Assembly: GCA_041744755.1 (NCBI GenBank)
Contig: JBGTKC010000133.1
Span: 1-64,000 of the forward strand
Length of the DNA: 64,000 nucleotides
Reading direction: 5' to 3'
From: CALDTK01 sp041744755
Lineage (GTDB): Bacteria; Bacteroidota; Bacteroidia; Chitinophagales; Saprospiraceae
Below are positions 31,059 through 39,436 of this stretch, in pieces (the first letter of the stretch is position 1; each line of letters begins with the position of its first letter). The notes below the pieces were generated by a model that was not told the origin of the DNA, ran no database searches, and worked only from the letters and a program-made list of their open reading frames with translations. The position numbers and the translations under genes are program-made.

Positions 31059-33619
31059 GGGTGACAACATCGGGGTTGAGGCTGGCGCACGCGGTTTCCG
31101 TCATGCTACTCTGCAGCCTTTCGGCAAAACTCTCCGCGCAGGCCACGATCACTGGCGTCGTCGTCGAACGGGACGGCCGGCTCCCCGTGGAACTCGCCAG
31201 CGTCTACCTCGCCGATCTGTCTGCCACGGCACAGACCGACGTCGCCGGTCGCTTCACGCTCGCCGTCCCGGCAGAAACCGAGATCTCGATCGTGATCAGT
31301 CGGGTAGGTTTTGCCGAAAGGCGCCTCACGCTCGACGCCGTGAAACAAGGCCAGACCCGCGAGATCCGCATCGATATGATCCCCAGCGAGATGGGCGTCG
31401 ACGTGATCGTCACCGAGAGCAAGCTCGACGACGGCGGCGCGATTCAGCAAAACCTACAGGACCTACGCCGATTGCCGTCTACGACGGGCAACCTCGAATC
31501 CGTCCTCCCGGCCATCGCCCTCGGCCTGAGCCCCGGCACCGGCGGGGAGCTCAGCTCGCAGTACAACGTGCGCGGCGGCAACTACGACGAGAACCTCGTG
31601 TACGTCAACGACTTCGAGATCTACCGCCCGCAGCTCATCCGCACCGGCCAGCAGGAGGGCCTCACGTTCGCGAACCTCGACCTGGCGCAGAGCCTTAGCT
31701 TTAGCTCAGGCGGCTTCGAGTCCCGTTATGGCGACAAGCTGTCGAGTGTGCTATCGGTGCGCTACAAACGTCCGGACAGTCTGCGGTGGAGCGTCAACGC
31801 GAGCCTGCTCGGGGCGGCGGCTCATATCGAAGGTTCCGCCAAGCTCGGCAAAGACTCCTACCGGCGGCTGCGCTACCTGGTGGGTACACGTTATAAGACG
31901 ACCCGCTACCTACTCAACAGCCTCGACGTGACCGGGGAGTACGTGCCGCAGTTCATCGACCTCCAGGCCTACCTGACCTACGACATCAGTCGCACGCTCC
32001 AGCTCGGCGTCCTGCTCAATCACAACAGCGCCAAGTACACCTTCGCCCCGGAGAGCCGCAGCACCGGCTTCGGGCTCATCAACCAGGCCCTACGGCTCGA
32101 CGCGACCCTCGAGGGCAACGAGGCCGACAACTTCACGACTTCCATGGGGGGCGTCTCGCTGACGTACCTCCCGGAGCGTGACCGCAACCCAATGTTTTTA
32201 AAGCTCCTGGCCTCGGGCTTCCACATCCGCGAGATCGAGGGCTTCGACGTGATCGGCGACTACCGCCTCAATGAAGTGAGCGGGGACTTGGCGAGCGACG
32301 ACTTCGGGACGCCGGTGCTTAGTATCGGCGAGGGCGTACAGCAGCAATACATCCGAAATTACTTGTTCAGCAATGTGTTTAACCTCACCCACCTCGGTGG
32401 GATCGAGCTGCAAAGCCAACGTGAGGATAAGCATACGGTAAGTCACTTCGTGCAGTGGGGCCTTGCGGCAAAACAGGAGGACATCGCCGACCGCATCAAC
32501 GAGTGGGAGCGGATTGACTCGGCGGGCTTCTCGCTGCCGTTCGACCGGGAGGCGGTCTTCGTCGACGAGGTGATCAAATCCCGCTCGACGATCTCGAACG
32601 CGAGCCTCGCGGGTTTCGTCCAAGACACCTGGACCTGGCGCGTGGACGAGCGCGTGGAGACGCGCCTCAACGTTGGGGTGCGCGCCGGACACACCACCTA
32701 TAACGGAGAGACCTACGTGACACCCCGCGCGCAGCTACTCATTAAGCCCCTGAACGGCAAGCGCGACATCAGCTACCGCCTGGCCGGTGGGTTGTACTAC
32801 CAACCGCCGTTCTACCGCGAGCGCCGGATGCCGAGCGGAACACTAAGTAAAGATGTGGTCTCGCAGAAGAGCCTCCACGCCGTGGCCGGCCTCACGTGGG
32901 ACTACAACAGCAGGCGCACCGGGGCGCCCTTCCGCTTCATCGCCGAGGGCTACTACAAGCAGCTCAGTGATCTGGTGAGCTACAACGTCGACAACGTCCG
33001 TATCCGCTACTCCGGGGTCAACGATGCCACCGGGTACGTGGCCGGGCTCGACATGCGCCTCAACGGGGAGTTTATTAAGGGTACGGAAAGCTGGTTCAAC
33101 CTCGGCCTGCTGCGTGCGCGGGAGTCGCTGGTCGGCGTACAGCACGTCAGGCTTACCGGCGACGTGGATACGGTCGGCAACGTCTTGTTCGAGAACGTGG
33201 GCTCCGTACCGCGCCCAACCGATCAGGTAGCCACTTTCAGTGTCTTCTTTCAGGACTACTTCCCCGGCAACGAGAACCTCCAGGTCAATCTCACGACTAC
33301 CATCGGGACGGGCCTGCCGTTCGGGATCCCGGACAACAACACTATCACGCGAAATCCCTTCCGCTTTGCGGCTTACCGCCGAGTAGACGTCGGCTTCGCG
33401 GCCCAGCTTTGGAAATCGGAGTGGCGTGGGCGCAAGCCACGGCATTTACTCAGGATGACCGAGGACGCGTATTTGAGTCTCGAGGTGTTTAATGTGCTGG
33501 GAATTCGGAATGAGGCGAGTAAGACCTGGGTCCGGACGATTCTCCTGCGACAGCAGTACGCGGTGCCGAATTACCTGACGGGGCGGCGGTTGAATTTGCG
33601 GGTGCAGGTGGCGTTTTGA
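31055..33619 (+). CDS. TonB-dependent receptor with carboxypeptidase-like N-terminal domain
   Basis: Outer membrane receptor of 854 residues. A signal peptide (LAHAVSVMLLCSLSAKLSAQ) is followed by a CarboxypepD_reg-like domain (ITGVVVERDGRLPVELASVYLADLSATAQTD...), a plug with YNVRGGNYDENLVYVNDFEIYRP, and a long beta-barrel ending in an aromatic-containing strand (LNLRVQVAF). The ATG at 31055 overlaps the rpe stop (ATGA). The ligand cannot be told; no SusD partner follows, so it is not a SusCD pair. Three mini-hairpins lie in it, one of them in the signal peptide. Confidence 0.9.
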   Translation: MRVTTSGLRLAHAVSVMLLCSLSAKLSAQATITGVVVERDGRLPVELASVYLADLSATAQTDVAGRFTLAVPAETEISIVISRVGFAERRLTLDAVKQGQTREIRIDMIPSEMGVDVIVTESKLDDGGAIQQNLQDLRRLPSTTGNLESVLPAIALGLSPGTGGELSSQYNVRGGNYDENLVYVNDFEIYRPQLIRTGQQEGLTFANLDLAQSLSFSSGGFESRYGDKLSSVLSVRYKRPDSLRWSVNASLLGAAAHIEGSAKLGKDSYRRLRYLVGTRYKTTRYLLNSLDVTGEYVPQFIDLQAYLTYDISRTLQLGVLLNHNSAKYTFAPESRSTGFGLINQALRLDATLEGNEADNFTTSMGGVSLTYLPERDRNPMFLKLLASGFHIREIEGFDVIGDYRLNEVSGDLASDDFGTPVLSIGEGVQQQYIRNYLFSNVFNLTHLGGIELQSQREDKHTVSHFVQWGLAAKQEDIADRINEWERIDSAGFSLPFDREAVFVDEVIKSRSTISNASLAGFVQDTWTWRVDERVETRLNVGVRAGHTTYNGETYVTPRAQLLIKPLNGKRDISYRLAGGLYYQPPFYRERRMPSGTLSKDVVSQKSLHAVAGLTWDYNSRRTGAPFRFIAEGYYKQLSDLVSYNVDNVRIRYSGVNDATGYVAGLDMRLNGEFIKGTESWFNLGLLRARESLVGVQHVRLTGDVDTVGNVLFENVGSVPRPTDQVATFSVFFQDYFPGNENLQVNLTTTIGTGLPFGIPDNNTITRNPFRFAAYRRVDVGFAAQLWKSEWRGRKPRHLLRMTEDAYLSLEVFNVLGIRNEASKTWVRTILLRQQYAVPNYLTGRRLNLRVQVAF
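31116..31130 (-). repeat. GNAA mini-hairpin motif, copy 23
   Basis: Stem GCC/GGC, loop GAAA, GTTTT on the minus strand. Inside the receptor's signal peptide, antisense, read as SLSAKL. Confidence 0.88.
31308..31322 (+). repeat. GNAA mini-hairpin motif, copy 24
   Basis: Stem GCC/GGC, loop GAAA. Same gene, sense, read as GFAERR; opposite-orientation partner of copy 23. Confidence 0.88.
32460..32474 (-). repeat. GNAA mini-hairpin motif, copy 25
   Basis: Stem GCC/GGC, loop GCAA. Same receptor gene, antisense, read as GLAAKQ. Confidence 0.83.
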
Positions 33620-33833
33620 GAGGATGCACCGCTCGCGCTGCTGGACCCTCCAAACCGACGGCACCCTCGCTTGCATTCCAGTGCACAGCGCAACGAGGTG
33701 CGGCATTTAAGTAGCGGGGAGCGTAAGCGCTGCGGAACGACAGCACGACCCCGAGCACCGCAGGCCAGCACGGCAGCGCCGGAGTCTCCCCGCCCCTCCA
33801 AAAATTCCACCTCTCGGTCTCCTCCCCCCACCG

Positions 33834-33841
33834 TACCTTCG
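33834..33841 (+). promoter_or_regulatory. Candidate -7 box for rpsP
   Basis: TACCTTCG, one mismatch to TAnnTTTG, 75 bases upstream of rpsP; no clear -33 box. The rest of the 297-base gap after the receptor gene shows only the hairpin at 33857-33885. Confidence 0.3.
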
Positions 33842-33856
33842 CGCCCCGATTGTAAG

Positions 33857-33885
33857 CCCGGGTGGGGATTTTCCCAAAACCCGGG
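33857..33885 (+). promoter_or_regulatory. Stem-loop in the rpsP leader
   Basis: CCCGGGT pairs perfectly with ACCCGGG across a 15-base loop. If transcription starts at the -7 box upstream, this hairpin lies in the leader of rpsP, 31 bases before the ATG, and could serve autogenous control; that is inference. Confidence 0.4.
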
Positions 33886-33916
33886 TATGGTTGATCCATA
33901 AAATTTACACAGTAAC

Positions 33917-34717
33917 ATGGTCAAGATCAGACTACAGCGTCGCGGGCGACGGAAAAAGCCCTTTTACCACATCGTGATCGCGGACGCCCGCAGTCCACGT
34001 GACGGCCGCTTCATCGAGAAGGTCGGTACCTACAACCCGATGACCACGCCCGCGACCATCGACATCGACCGCGATGCCGCGTACGAATGGCTCGAGAAAG
34101 GCGCCCAGCCGACGGACACCGTCCGCGCCATCCTGCGCGCCAAGGGCGTCATGTACCGCAAGCACCTCCAGCGCGGCGTCACGAAGGGCGCCCTCACGCA
34201 GGAGCAGGCCGACGTCAAGCTCACCGAATGGATCGACAAGAAGGAGGCCGGCTTCACGGAGCGCTTCGCCGAGACCGACCGCAAGGCCGAGACCGAGCGC
34301 CGTCGCGTCGCCGGTAAGGTGCCGGTGATCCCGACCGCCGAGCAGTTCTACGTCGCGCCCACCGAAGCGCCAGCGCCGAAGGCCGAGAAGGCCGAGGCTC
34401 CAGTTGCCGAAGCGCCGGTCGCCGACGAGGCGGCTCCTACGCCAGCCGCCGAAGTCCTCGAGGAGGCTGCCTCCCCGGAGGCCGAGACCGCCCTCGGTGA
34501 TGTCAATAAGGCAGAGCCCGACCTTCAATCCGCCGTCGACGTTGCGACCAATAACGCCGAGGAGGCTCCCCAGCCCGACGCCGTCGAGGTGAAGACCGAG
34601 GCGGCAAGCGTCGACGACATGGTCGTCGTCCCCGAGGCCACCGTCACCACCGATCAAAGTCCCTCATCGACGGAGATGCAGGTCGAGGAAGATGGCAAGA
34701 CGGAAGTCCCCGCCTAA
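33917..34717 (+). CDS. rpsP: 30S ribosomal protein S16 with long acidic tail
   Basis: Residues 1 to about 80 are S16: MVKIRLQRRGRRKKPFYHIVIADARSPRDGRFIEKVGTYNPM...YEWLEKGAQPTDTVRAILRAKGV. Total length is 266, against 80-90 in E. coli and about 180 in many Bacteroidota. The extra C-terminal half is Ala/Glu/Pro/Val-rich with repeated AEAP- and EAAP-type stretches and is probably disordered. A terminator follows at 34797. Whether the tail is kept on the mature ribosome is unknown. Confidence 0.93.
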   Translation: MVKIRLQRRGRRKKPFYHIVIADARSPRDGRFIEKVGTYNPMTTPATIDIDRDAAYEWLEKGAQPTDTVRAILRAKGVMYRKHLQRGVTKGALTQEQADVKLTEWIDKKEAGFTERFAETDRKAETERRRVAGKVPVIPTAEQFYVAPTEAPAPKAEKAEAPVAEAPVADEAAPTPAAEVLEEAASPEAETALGDVNKAEPDLQSAVDVATNNAEEAPQPDAVEVKTEAASVDDMVVVPEATVTTDQSPSSTEMQVEEDGKTEVPA

Positions 34718-34773
34718 AACCTCGCCGCTCTGGCTTAAATTGCCGCCGCACCCAGTCGTGAGAACTGCCGTGC

Positions 34774-34788
34774 GCCTTTCGGCAAAAC
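34774..34788 (-). repeat. GNAA mini-hairpin motif, copy 26
   Basis: Stem GCC/GGC, loop GAAA, GTTTT on the minus strand. Intergenic, between rpsP and its terminator. Confidence 0.88.
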
Positions 34789-34796
34789 CCTTCAGG

Positions 34797-34833
34797 CCTG
34801 GTCATCTCCACCGTGGGGATGACCAGGTTTTTT
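34797..34833 (+). terminator. Intrinsic terminator after rpsP
   Basis: CCTGGTCATC / GATGACCAGG, a perfect 10-bp stem with an 11-base loop followed by six T. It ends 26 bases before the next gene. Confidence 0.9.
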
Positions 34834-34859
34834 ATATCGCTACCACGAAAAAGACCATC

Positions 34860-36257
34860 ATGATGCAGGCCCTCGCCCCCGAATACCAGCAGCGTATCGA
34901 GGAAATCAAAGCCGCTATCCAGGAGTCGGAACTCCTCGACGCCTACCTCGAGTCCGAAGAGTCGGAGGAGTACAACGCCTTTAAGGAGGCCTTCGAACCC
35001 GAAATCGCCGCCCTCCACGAAGAGGCCGCCGCTTACTATCCGCTCCAGCTCGAGGCGCTGGAATTGGGCTTGCTCGACCCGGGCCTCGAGGGGCTCTTCA
35101 TGCCCAAGCTCCTCGGCTACGCCGTTTTGCGGCCACGCGTCAACCAGGACACCGGTCAGTACTACCGCCCGCAGCCGCACCTCAAGAAGGTATTGCTCGC
35201 CATAGCGGCTAGCAACGGCTTCACGGAACTCGAGCGCCGGATCGGCCAGGGCATCACTACAGCCCTCGCGCTCAGTACCAACGTTTGGGTGAGCACCGTG
35301 CTCAACGAGATTCCCAACAAGCAGCCCCGCAATTTCTTCCAACAGCACCAGGATCAGAGCCTCCACACGGCCGCCCAACGCCTACTGCTCTACAATCGCT
35401 ACAAGCGCCAGTTCGCTAATGACAACTACGCCGCCGCGGCCTTCCCGGGTACCCCGGCGGAGCTAGCTACCGACTACCCGGCACTCGAGCAGTTCCTGCG
35501 GACGCGCTTTAGTCGCGAACTCGACAACGCCTCGCTCGTGGACCCGATCCTCGACTTCCTCGCCAACGAGGCCTTCGGCGAGTCCCGCGAGTTCGAGCGC
35601 TTCATCGCTCTTGCTTGCAACTTCGTGGACGTCCCGGAGGAGCTCGAGAATGGCCTCCGTACGCAGATCCGCGAGCTCAGTGCGAAGCCCGGCTTCGCGC
35701 CGCGCTATTTCGACCTCCTCGCCGAGCTCCACCACGATGACGAGATCGAGGTCACCCCGGAGACCGACCGCCGGATGGCTTTGCGCGTGGGCGTGACCGG
35801 CGATGGCCTCATGCAGCAGTACTATGGGCTCGTCACCACGATCCACGACGCGGGGATCAACTCGCTCGAAGCCCAGGATGCCATCCGACTCTTCGTGCGA
35901 GAGCAGGAAGGGTTGTCGAATGTGAACGAGTGCGTGCGCCAGACCGTCCTGCGGTACCTGCGCCAACTGATCGTCAATCTCGATGAGGAGACCTACTCGG
36001 AGTTCTTCGAGCTCACGAAGCTCTTCGCGACGCACTTCGAGATCTTCGGCAACGAGAGCTTCAAGCAGGAGGTGCGCCACCTGAGCCTCAAGTACGTCAA
36101 GAGCTTGCTCAAGCGCTATACGGACAAACGCGGGCGCGACTACCAGGACATCAAGAAGTTCGTCAAGACCACCTTCGTGGACCTCGGCTTTATGGGCGAT
36201 AAAGAGGTGGCCAACCTGTTCAAGACCAAGCGCGTCCGCCGACCGACTGCGGCTTAG
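34860..36257 (+). CDS. Conserved-looking hypothetical protein, 465 residues
   Basis: Not recognised. The start is ATG 34860 or 34863, 27 bases after the rpsP terminator. The product is acidic and apparently all-helical, without signal peptide or transmembrane segment. Notable stretches: repeated YY/PLQLEALELGLLDPGLEGLF, LGYAVLRPRVNQDTGQYYRPQPHLKKVL, NEAFGESREFERFIALACNF and a basic C-terminus with KRYTDKRGRDYQDIKKFVKTTFVDLGF. Codon use is like its neighbours. It is 68 bp upstream of the trehalose gene on the same strand. The NEAFGESREF part resembles the FGESR motif peptide but its DNA (35574-35588) lacks the T-tract. Confidence 0.7.
   Translation: MMQALAPEYQQRIEEIKAAIQESELLDAYLESEESEEYNAFKEAFEPEIAALHEEAAAYYPLQLEALELGLLDPGLEGLFMPKLLGYAVLRPRVNQDTGQYYRPQPHLKKVLLAIAASNGFTELERRIGQGITTALALSTNVWVSTVLNEIPNKQPRNFFQQHQDQSLHTAAQRLLLYNRYKRQFANDNYAAAAFPGTPAELATDYPALEQFLRTRFSRELDNASLVDPILDFLANEAFGESREFERFIALACNFVDVPEELENGLRTQIRELSAKPGFAPRYFDLLAELHHDDEIEVTPETDRRMALRVGVTGDGLMQQYYGLVTTIHDAGINSLEAQDAIRLFVREQEGLSNVNECVRQTVLRYLRQLIVNLDEETYSEFFELTKLFATHFEIFGNESFKQEVRHLSLKYVKSLLKRYTDKRGRDYQDIKKFVKTTFVDLGFMGDKEVANLFKTKRVRRPTAA
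35124..35138 (+). repeat. Looser mini-hairpin variant (loop GCCA)
   Basis: GTTTT, stem GCG/CGC, loop GCCA; inside the 465-residue hypothetical gene, sense. Confidence 0.4.
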
Positions 36258-36325
36258 ACCCTCGGTCGGTTGGACGGGAGTTGAGTAAGTTGGGCCGTAC
36301 CTAACGCACTTCAACAACACCTCCT

Positions 36326-38536
36326 ATGGGCCGCCTCATTATCGTCTCCAATCGACTCCCCGTCACGATCGATCGCGCGGACGGGGAGTTGATCTACTTC
36401 CCGAGCGCCGGCGGCCTCGCCACGGGACTCAACTCCCTCGATGACAGCTGGGAGCGGAAGTGGGTGGGGTGGCCCGGTAAGGCCATCGAGAACGAGTGGG
36501 AGCAGGAGTCGATCCGCAAGGATCTCTCAGCCACGGGCCTGGTGCCCGTCTTCCTCAGCGACCAGGAGATCACCGACTTCTACGGGGGCTTCTCCAACAA
36601 AGTGGTCTGGCCGCACTTCCACTATTTCACCCAATACACCGACTACACCCACGAGGACTACTGGACGGCGTACCAGGCGGTGAACGCCAAGTTTGCGGAA
36701 GCGATCGTCGCCATTCTCGAGCCAGACGACACCGTCTGGGTGCACGACTACCAACTGATGCTCCTGCCCGGCTACATCCGCGACCGGGTGCCGGCGGTCA
36801 ACATCGGGTTCTTCCTCCACATCCCCTTCCCGAGCTACGAGATCTTCCGCATCCTGCCCTGGCGAGAGGAGCTCTTGCGGGGAGTACTCGGCTCCGACCT
36901 CATCGGCTTCCATACCTTCGGGTACATGCGGCACTTTTTAAGTGCCGCCTACCGCATCGAGGGCCACGAGCACTCCTTCGGGCGGATTAACATGGCCGGC
37001 CGGACCGTCAACGTCGACGTGTACCCCATGGGGATCGACTACGACAAGTACGCTTACTTCGACCCCTCCGACGACGACGCCGCCGTAAAGTCTATCCGCT
37101 CGATGGCCGCTGGCCAGCAGCTCGTCATCAGCGTCGACCGCCTCGACTACACTAAGGGCATCCCGCAACGGATCCACGCCATCGGTCGCTTCTTCGAGCG
37201 CCATCCGGAGTTCATCAACAAAGTGACATTCGTGATGCTGGTCGTGCCTTCGCGCGATAGCGTCGACCAGTACGTGGACCTCAAGCACGAGGTCGAGACC
37301 CTCGTCGGCGAGGTCAACGGCGTCCACGCGACCTTCGACTGGACCCCGATTCAGTACCTCTACCGAAGCCTGAGCTTCGGGGCGCTCACGGCCCTGTACC
37401 AGCGCGCGGACGTGGCCCTGATCACGCCGCTGCGCGACGGGATGAACCTCGTCGCCAAGGAGTACATCGCCTCCAAGGAGCGCGACGCTTGCGGGGTGTT
37501 AATCCTCAGCGAGATGGCCGGGGCCGCCAACGAGCTCACCGACGCCCTGCTCGTCAATCCGCAGGACTCGGAAGAGATGGTCTCCGCTATTAAAAAGGCT
37601 TTATCTATGCCCGCCGAGGAACAGGCCGAGCGTCTGCGCAAGATGCAGGAGCGCCTCCGCAAGTACAACGTCGGCAACTGGGCCAGCGCATTCATGAAAG
37701 ACCTCAACACCCTCACCATGGAGACCAGGCAGACCCAGACCAACACCATCTCCGCCGAGGCGATGGCACAGATGAAATCGGCCTACGCGAAGGCGGCAAA
37801 TCGCCTCCTGATGCTCGACTACGACGGTACGCTGATGGGCTTCCAGGCCGACCCCCAGGCCGTCAAACCAGATCCGCAGCTGTTGGAACTGTTGGAGGTT
37901 TTGGCGAAAGCCGATGGGAACACCCTGATCGTCAACTCTGGGCGCGACCACAAAACCCTCGAGGCCTGGCTCGGGCACCTAGGCATCGACATGGCCGCCG
38001 AGCACGGGGTCTGGCGCCGCCGGAAGGGCAAGTGGAGCGAGGCCCCCGGCATGACGAACGACTGGAAGGTCCGCGTCATGGAAGTGCTGGACGCGATGGT
38101 CGAGCGGACGCCCGGCAGCTTCGTCGAGGAGAAGGAGTACTCGCTGGCGTGGCACTACCGCAAGGCCGATAAGGACCTCGGCGCCAAGCGCGTCCGCGAG
38201 TTTCGCGAGGTGCTCAGCTACCTCACCGCCAATCTCGACCTCCAGGTGCTCGAGGGCCATAAGGTCGTCGAGATCAAAAACGCCGGGGTCAACAAGGGCA
38301 AGGCCGCGGCCACGTGGGTGAGCAAGGGGAACTACGACTTCAGCCTCACGATCGGCGACGACCACACCGACGAGGACACGTTCCGCGCCATGCCCGCCGG
38401 TGCGTACACGATTAAAGTGGGCGAGGGGAAGACCTCGGCGCGCTATCATGTGCCCGCCGTGGCCGACGTGCGTAAACTGCTTGCCGAGCTGGCGGACTTC
38501 ACGCCGACAGCGGACTTCACACCCGCAGTGGGCTAA
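36326..38536 (+). CDS. Bifunctional trehalose-6-phosphate synthase/phosphatase
   Basis: OtsA-OtsB fusion of 736 residues that makes trehalose from UDP-glucose and glucose 6-phosphate via trehalose 6-phosphate. The GT20 synthase half starts IIVSNRLPVTIDR and includes GWPG, WVHDYQLMLLPGYIRD, GFFLHIPFPSYEIFRILPWREELLRG, VDRLDYTKGIPQRI and TPLRDGMNLVAKEYIASK. From about residue 487 the HAD-type phosphatase follows with LLMLDYDGTLMGF (catalytic Asp pair) and LTIGDDHTDEDTF. The fused form is common in Bacteroidota. Probably an osmotic or desiccation solute pathway. One mini-hairpin lies in the phosphatase half (VLAKAD). Confidence 0.96.
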   Translation: MGRLIIVSNRLPVTIDRADGELIYFPSAGGLATGLNSLDDSWERKWVGWPGKAIENEWEQESIRKDLSATGLVPVFLSDQEITDFYGGFSNKVVWPHFHYFTQYTDYTHEDYWTAYQAVNAKFAEAIVAILEPDDTVWVHDYQLMLLPGYIRDRVPAVNIGFFLHIPFPSYEIFRILPWREELLRGVLGSDLIGFHTFGYMRHFLSAAYRIEGHEHSFGRINMAGRTVNVDVYPMGIDYDKYAYFDPSDDDAAVKSIRSMAAGQQLVISVDRLDYTKGIPQRIHAIGRFFERHPEFINKVTFVMLVVPSRDSVDQYVDLKHEVETLVGEVNGVHATFDWTPIQYLYRSLSFGALTALYQRADVALITPLRDGMNLVAKEYIASKERDACGVLILSEMAGAANELTDALLVNPQDSEEMVSAIKKALSMPAEEQAERLRKMQERLRKYNVGNWASAFMKDLNTLTMETRQTQTNTISAEAMAQMKSAYAKAANRLLMLDYDGTLMGFQADPQAVKPDPQLLELLEVLAKADGNTLIVNSGRDHKTLEAWLGHLGIDMAAEHGVWRRRKGKWSEAPGMTNDWKVRVMEVLDAMVERTPGSFVEEKEYSLAWHYRKADKDLGAKRVREFREVLSYLTANLDLQVLEGHKVVEIKNAGVNKGKAAATWVSKGNYDFSLTIGDDHTDEDTFRAMPAGAYTIKVGEGKTSARYHVPAVADVRKLLAELADFTPTADFTPAVG
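37898..37912 (+). repeat. GNAA mini-hairpin motif, copy 27
   Basis: Stem GGC/GCC, loop GAAA. Inside the trehalose gene, sense, read as VLAKAD. Confidence 0.9.
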
Positions 38537-38545
38537 GCGGTTGCC

Positions 38546-39292
38546 ATGATGGGAGTGCTGCGCGGGATCGGGGCTTACGGGGAGGCGTTGCCCCTGATTC
38601 GTAGGCTCGGGCTAGTGAGTTACGTGTGGCGCACGGCCGCGGTGAGTGTAGCGATCTTTATCGTCATCGTACCGGCGTGCGTGGGATTGGCGGTAGTCGT
38701 GGCTAGGCCCTTGCGACAGTACGCATTGGCTGCGCTACCCCCGCTACTATCGGATCTCGCCGTGGTCGCATTGATCCTCGCGTTTCTGGCGCTGGGCTAC
38801 CTGCTCTACAAACACATCATCCTGGTGGTCGTAAGTCCGTGGATGTCGGAGGTCGCCGGGCGGGTTCAGGACCATCTGCGGCGCGAGGAGGCGGCTTTCG
38901 CCGAACCGGTGTCTCCGTCGTCCATTGATCGAAGCTCCTTCGCGCGGAGCGTTCGCCTCAATTTGCGCCTGGCCGCACGCGAAATTCTCCTATCGCTCCC
39001 TCTGCTGTTAATGGGATTAATCCCTGGCGTCAACCTAGTCTCAGCGCTATTACTCCTGCTCGTCCAGAGCTACTTCGCTGGCGCGGGCGTGCTGGACACC
39101 TCTCTCGAACGGGCGCACGACTACCGCTCCTCGCTGGCCTATCTCAAGCAGCACCGTGGCATGGCGATCGGCGTCGGAGCTGGATTCGTGGCGCTGATGT
39201 TGACCGTAATTGGTGTAGTTCTCATCCCTGTGTGGTGTGCAGCGGCAGGAGCCGTGGCGGTGCACAGGCAGGAGACGCGCGCGCGCTCGTGA
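38546..39292 (+). CDS. EI24 domain-containing membrane protein
   Basis: A 248-residue protein with about four to five hydrophobic segments and the EI24/CysZ-type organisation: an N-terminal amphipathic start, paired helices at about 32-95, the SVRLNLRLAAREILLSLPLLLMGLIPGVNLVSALLLLLVQSYFAG block and a final helix pair. Family members include sulfate transporter CysZ, but Bacteroidota versions have no proven substrate. It follows the trehalose gene by 9 bp and is probably co-transcribed. Residues AAFAEP are coded by a hairpin-like GGC/GCC site (38893-38907) whose T-tract has decayed. Confidence 0.75.
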   Translation: MMGVLRGIGAYGEALPLIRRLGLVSYVWRTAAVSVAIFIVIVPACVGLAVVVARPLRQYALAALPPLLSDLAVVALILAFLALGYLLYKHIILVVVSPWMSEVAGRVQDHLRREEAAFAEPVSPSSIDRSSFARSVRLNLRLAAREILLSLPLLLMGLIPGVNLVSALLLLLVQSYFAGAGVLDTSLERAHDYRSSLAYLKQHRGMAIGVGAGFVALMLTVIGVVLIPVWCAAAGAVAVHRQETRARS

Positions 39293-39436
39293 GGCGCGTT
39301 CGACCGACTCTCGGAAAGGCCGACCCGGCATTACACTCTTGATCGGGGACTACCGGGGTCCAATCGAACGCTGGCCACCCTCGCCCCGCAACCGCACTTC
39401 GGAAATTGGGCGTAGTCAATCGAAAGTTCTCCCCTC

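Noticed and set aside
36928..36948. Perfect 9-bp stem with a TTT loop (GCGGCACTT / AAGTGCCGC) inside the trehalose synthase gene
   Set aside because: Single occurrence in a coding region with no T-run; plausible by chance and shares nothing with the mini-hairpin family.
38893..38907. GGC-GAAA-GCC hairpin in the EI24 gene without a T-tract
   Set aside because: Has the stem and loop but GGTTC in place of GTTTT; counted as a possible decayed copy, not as a member.
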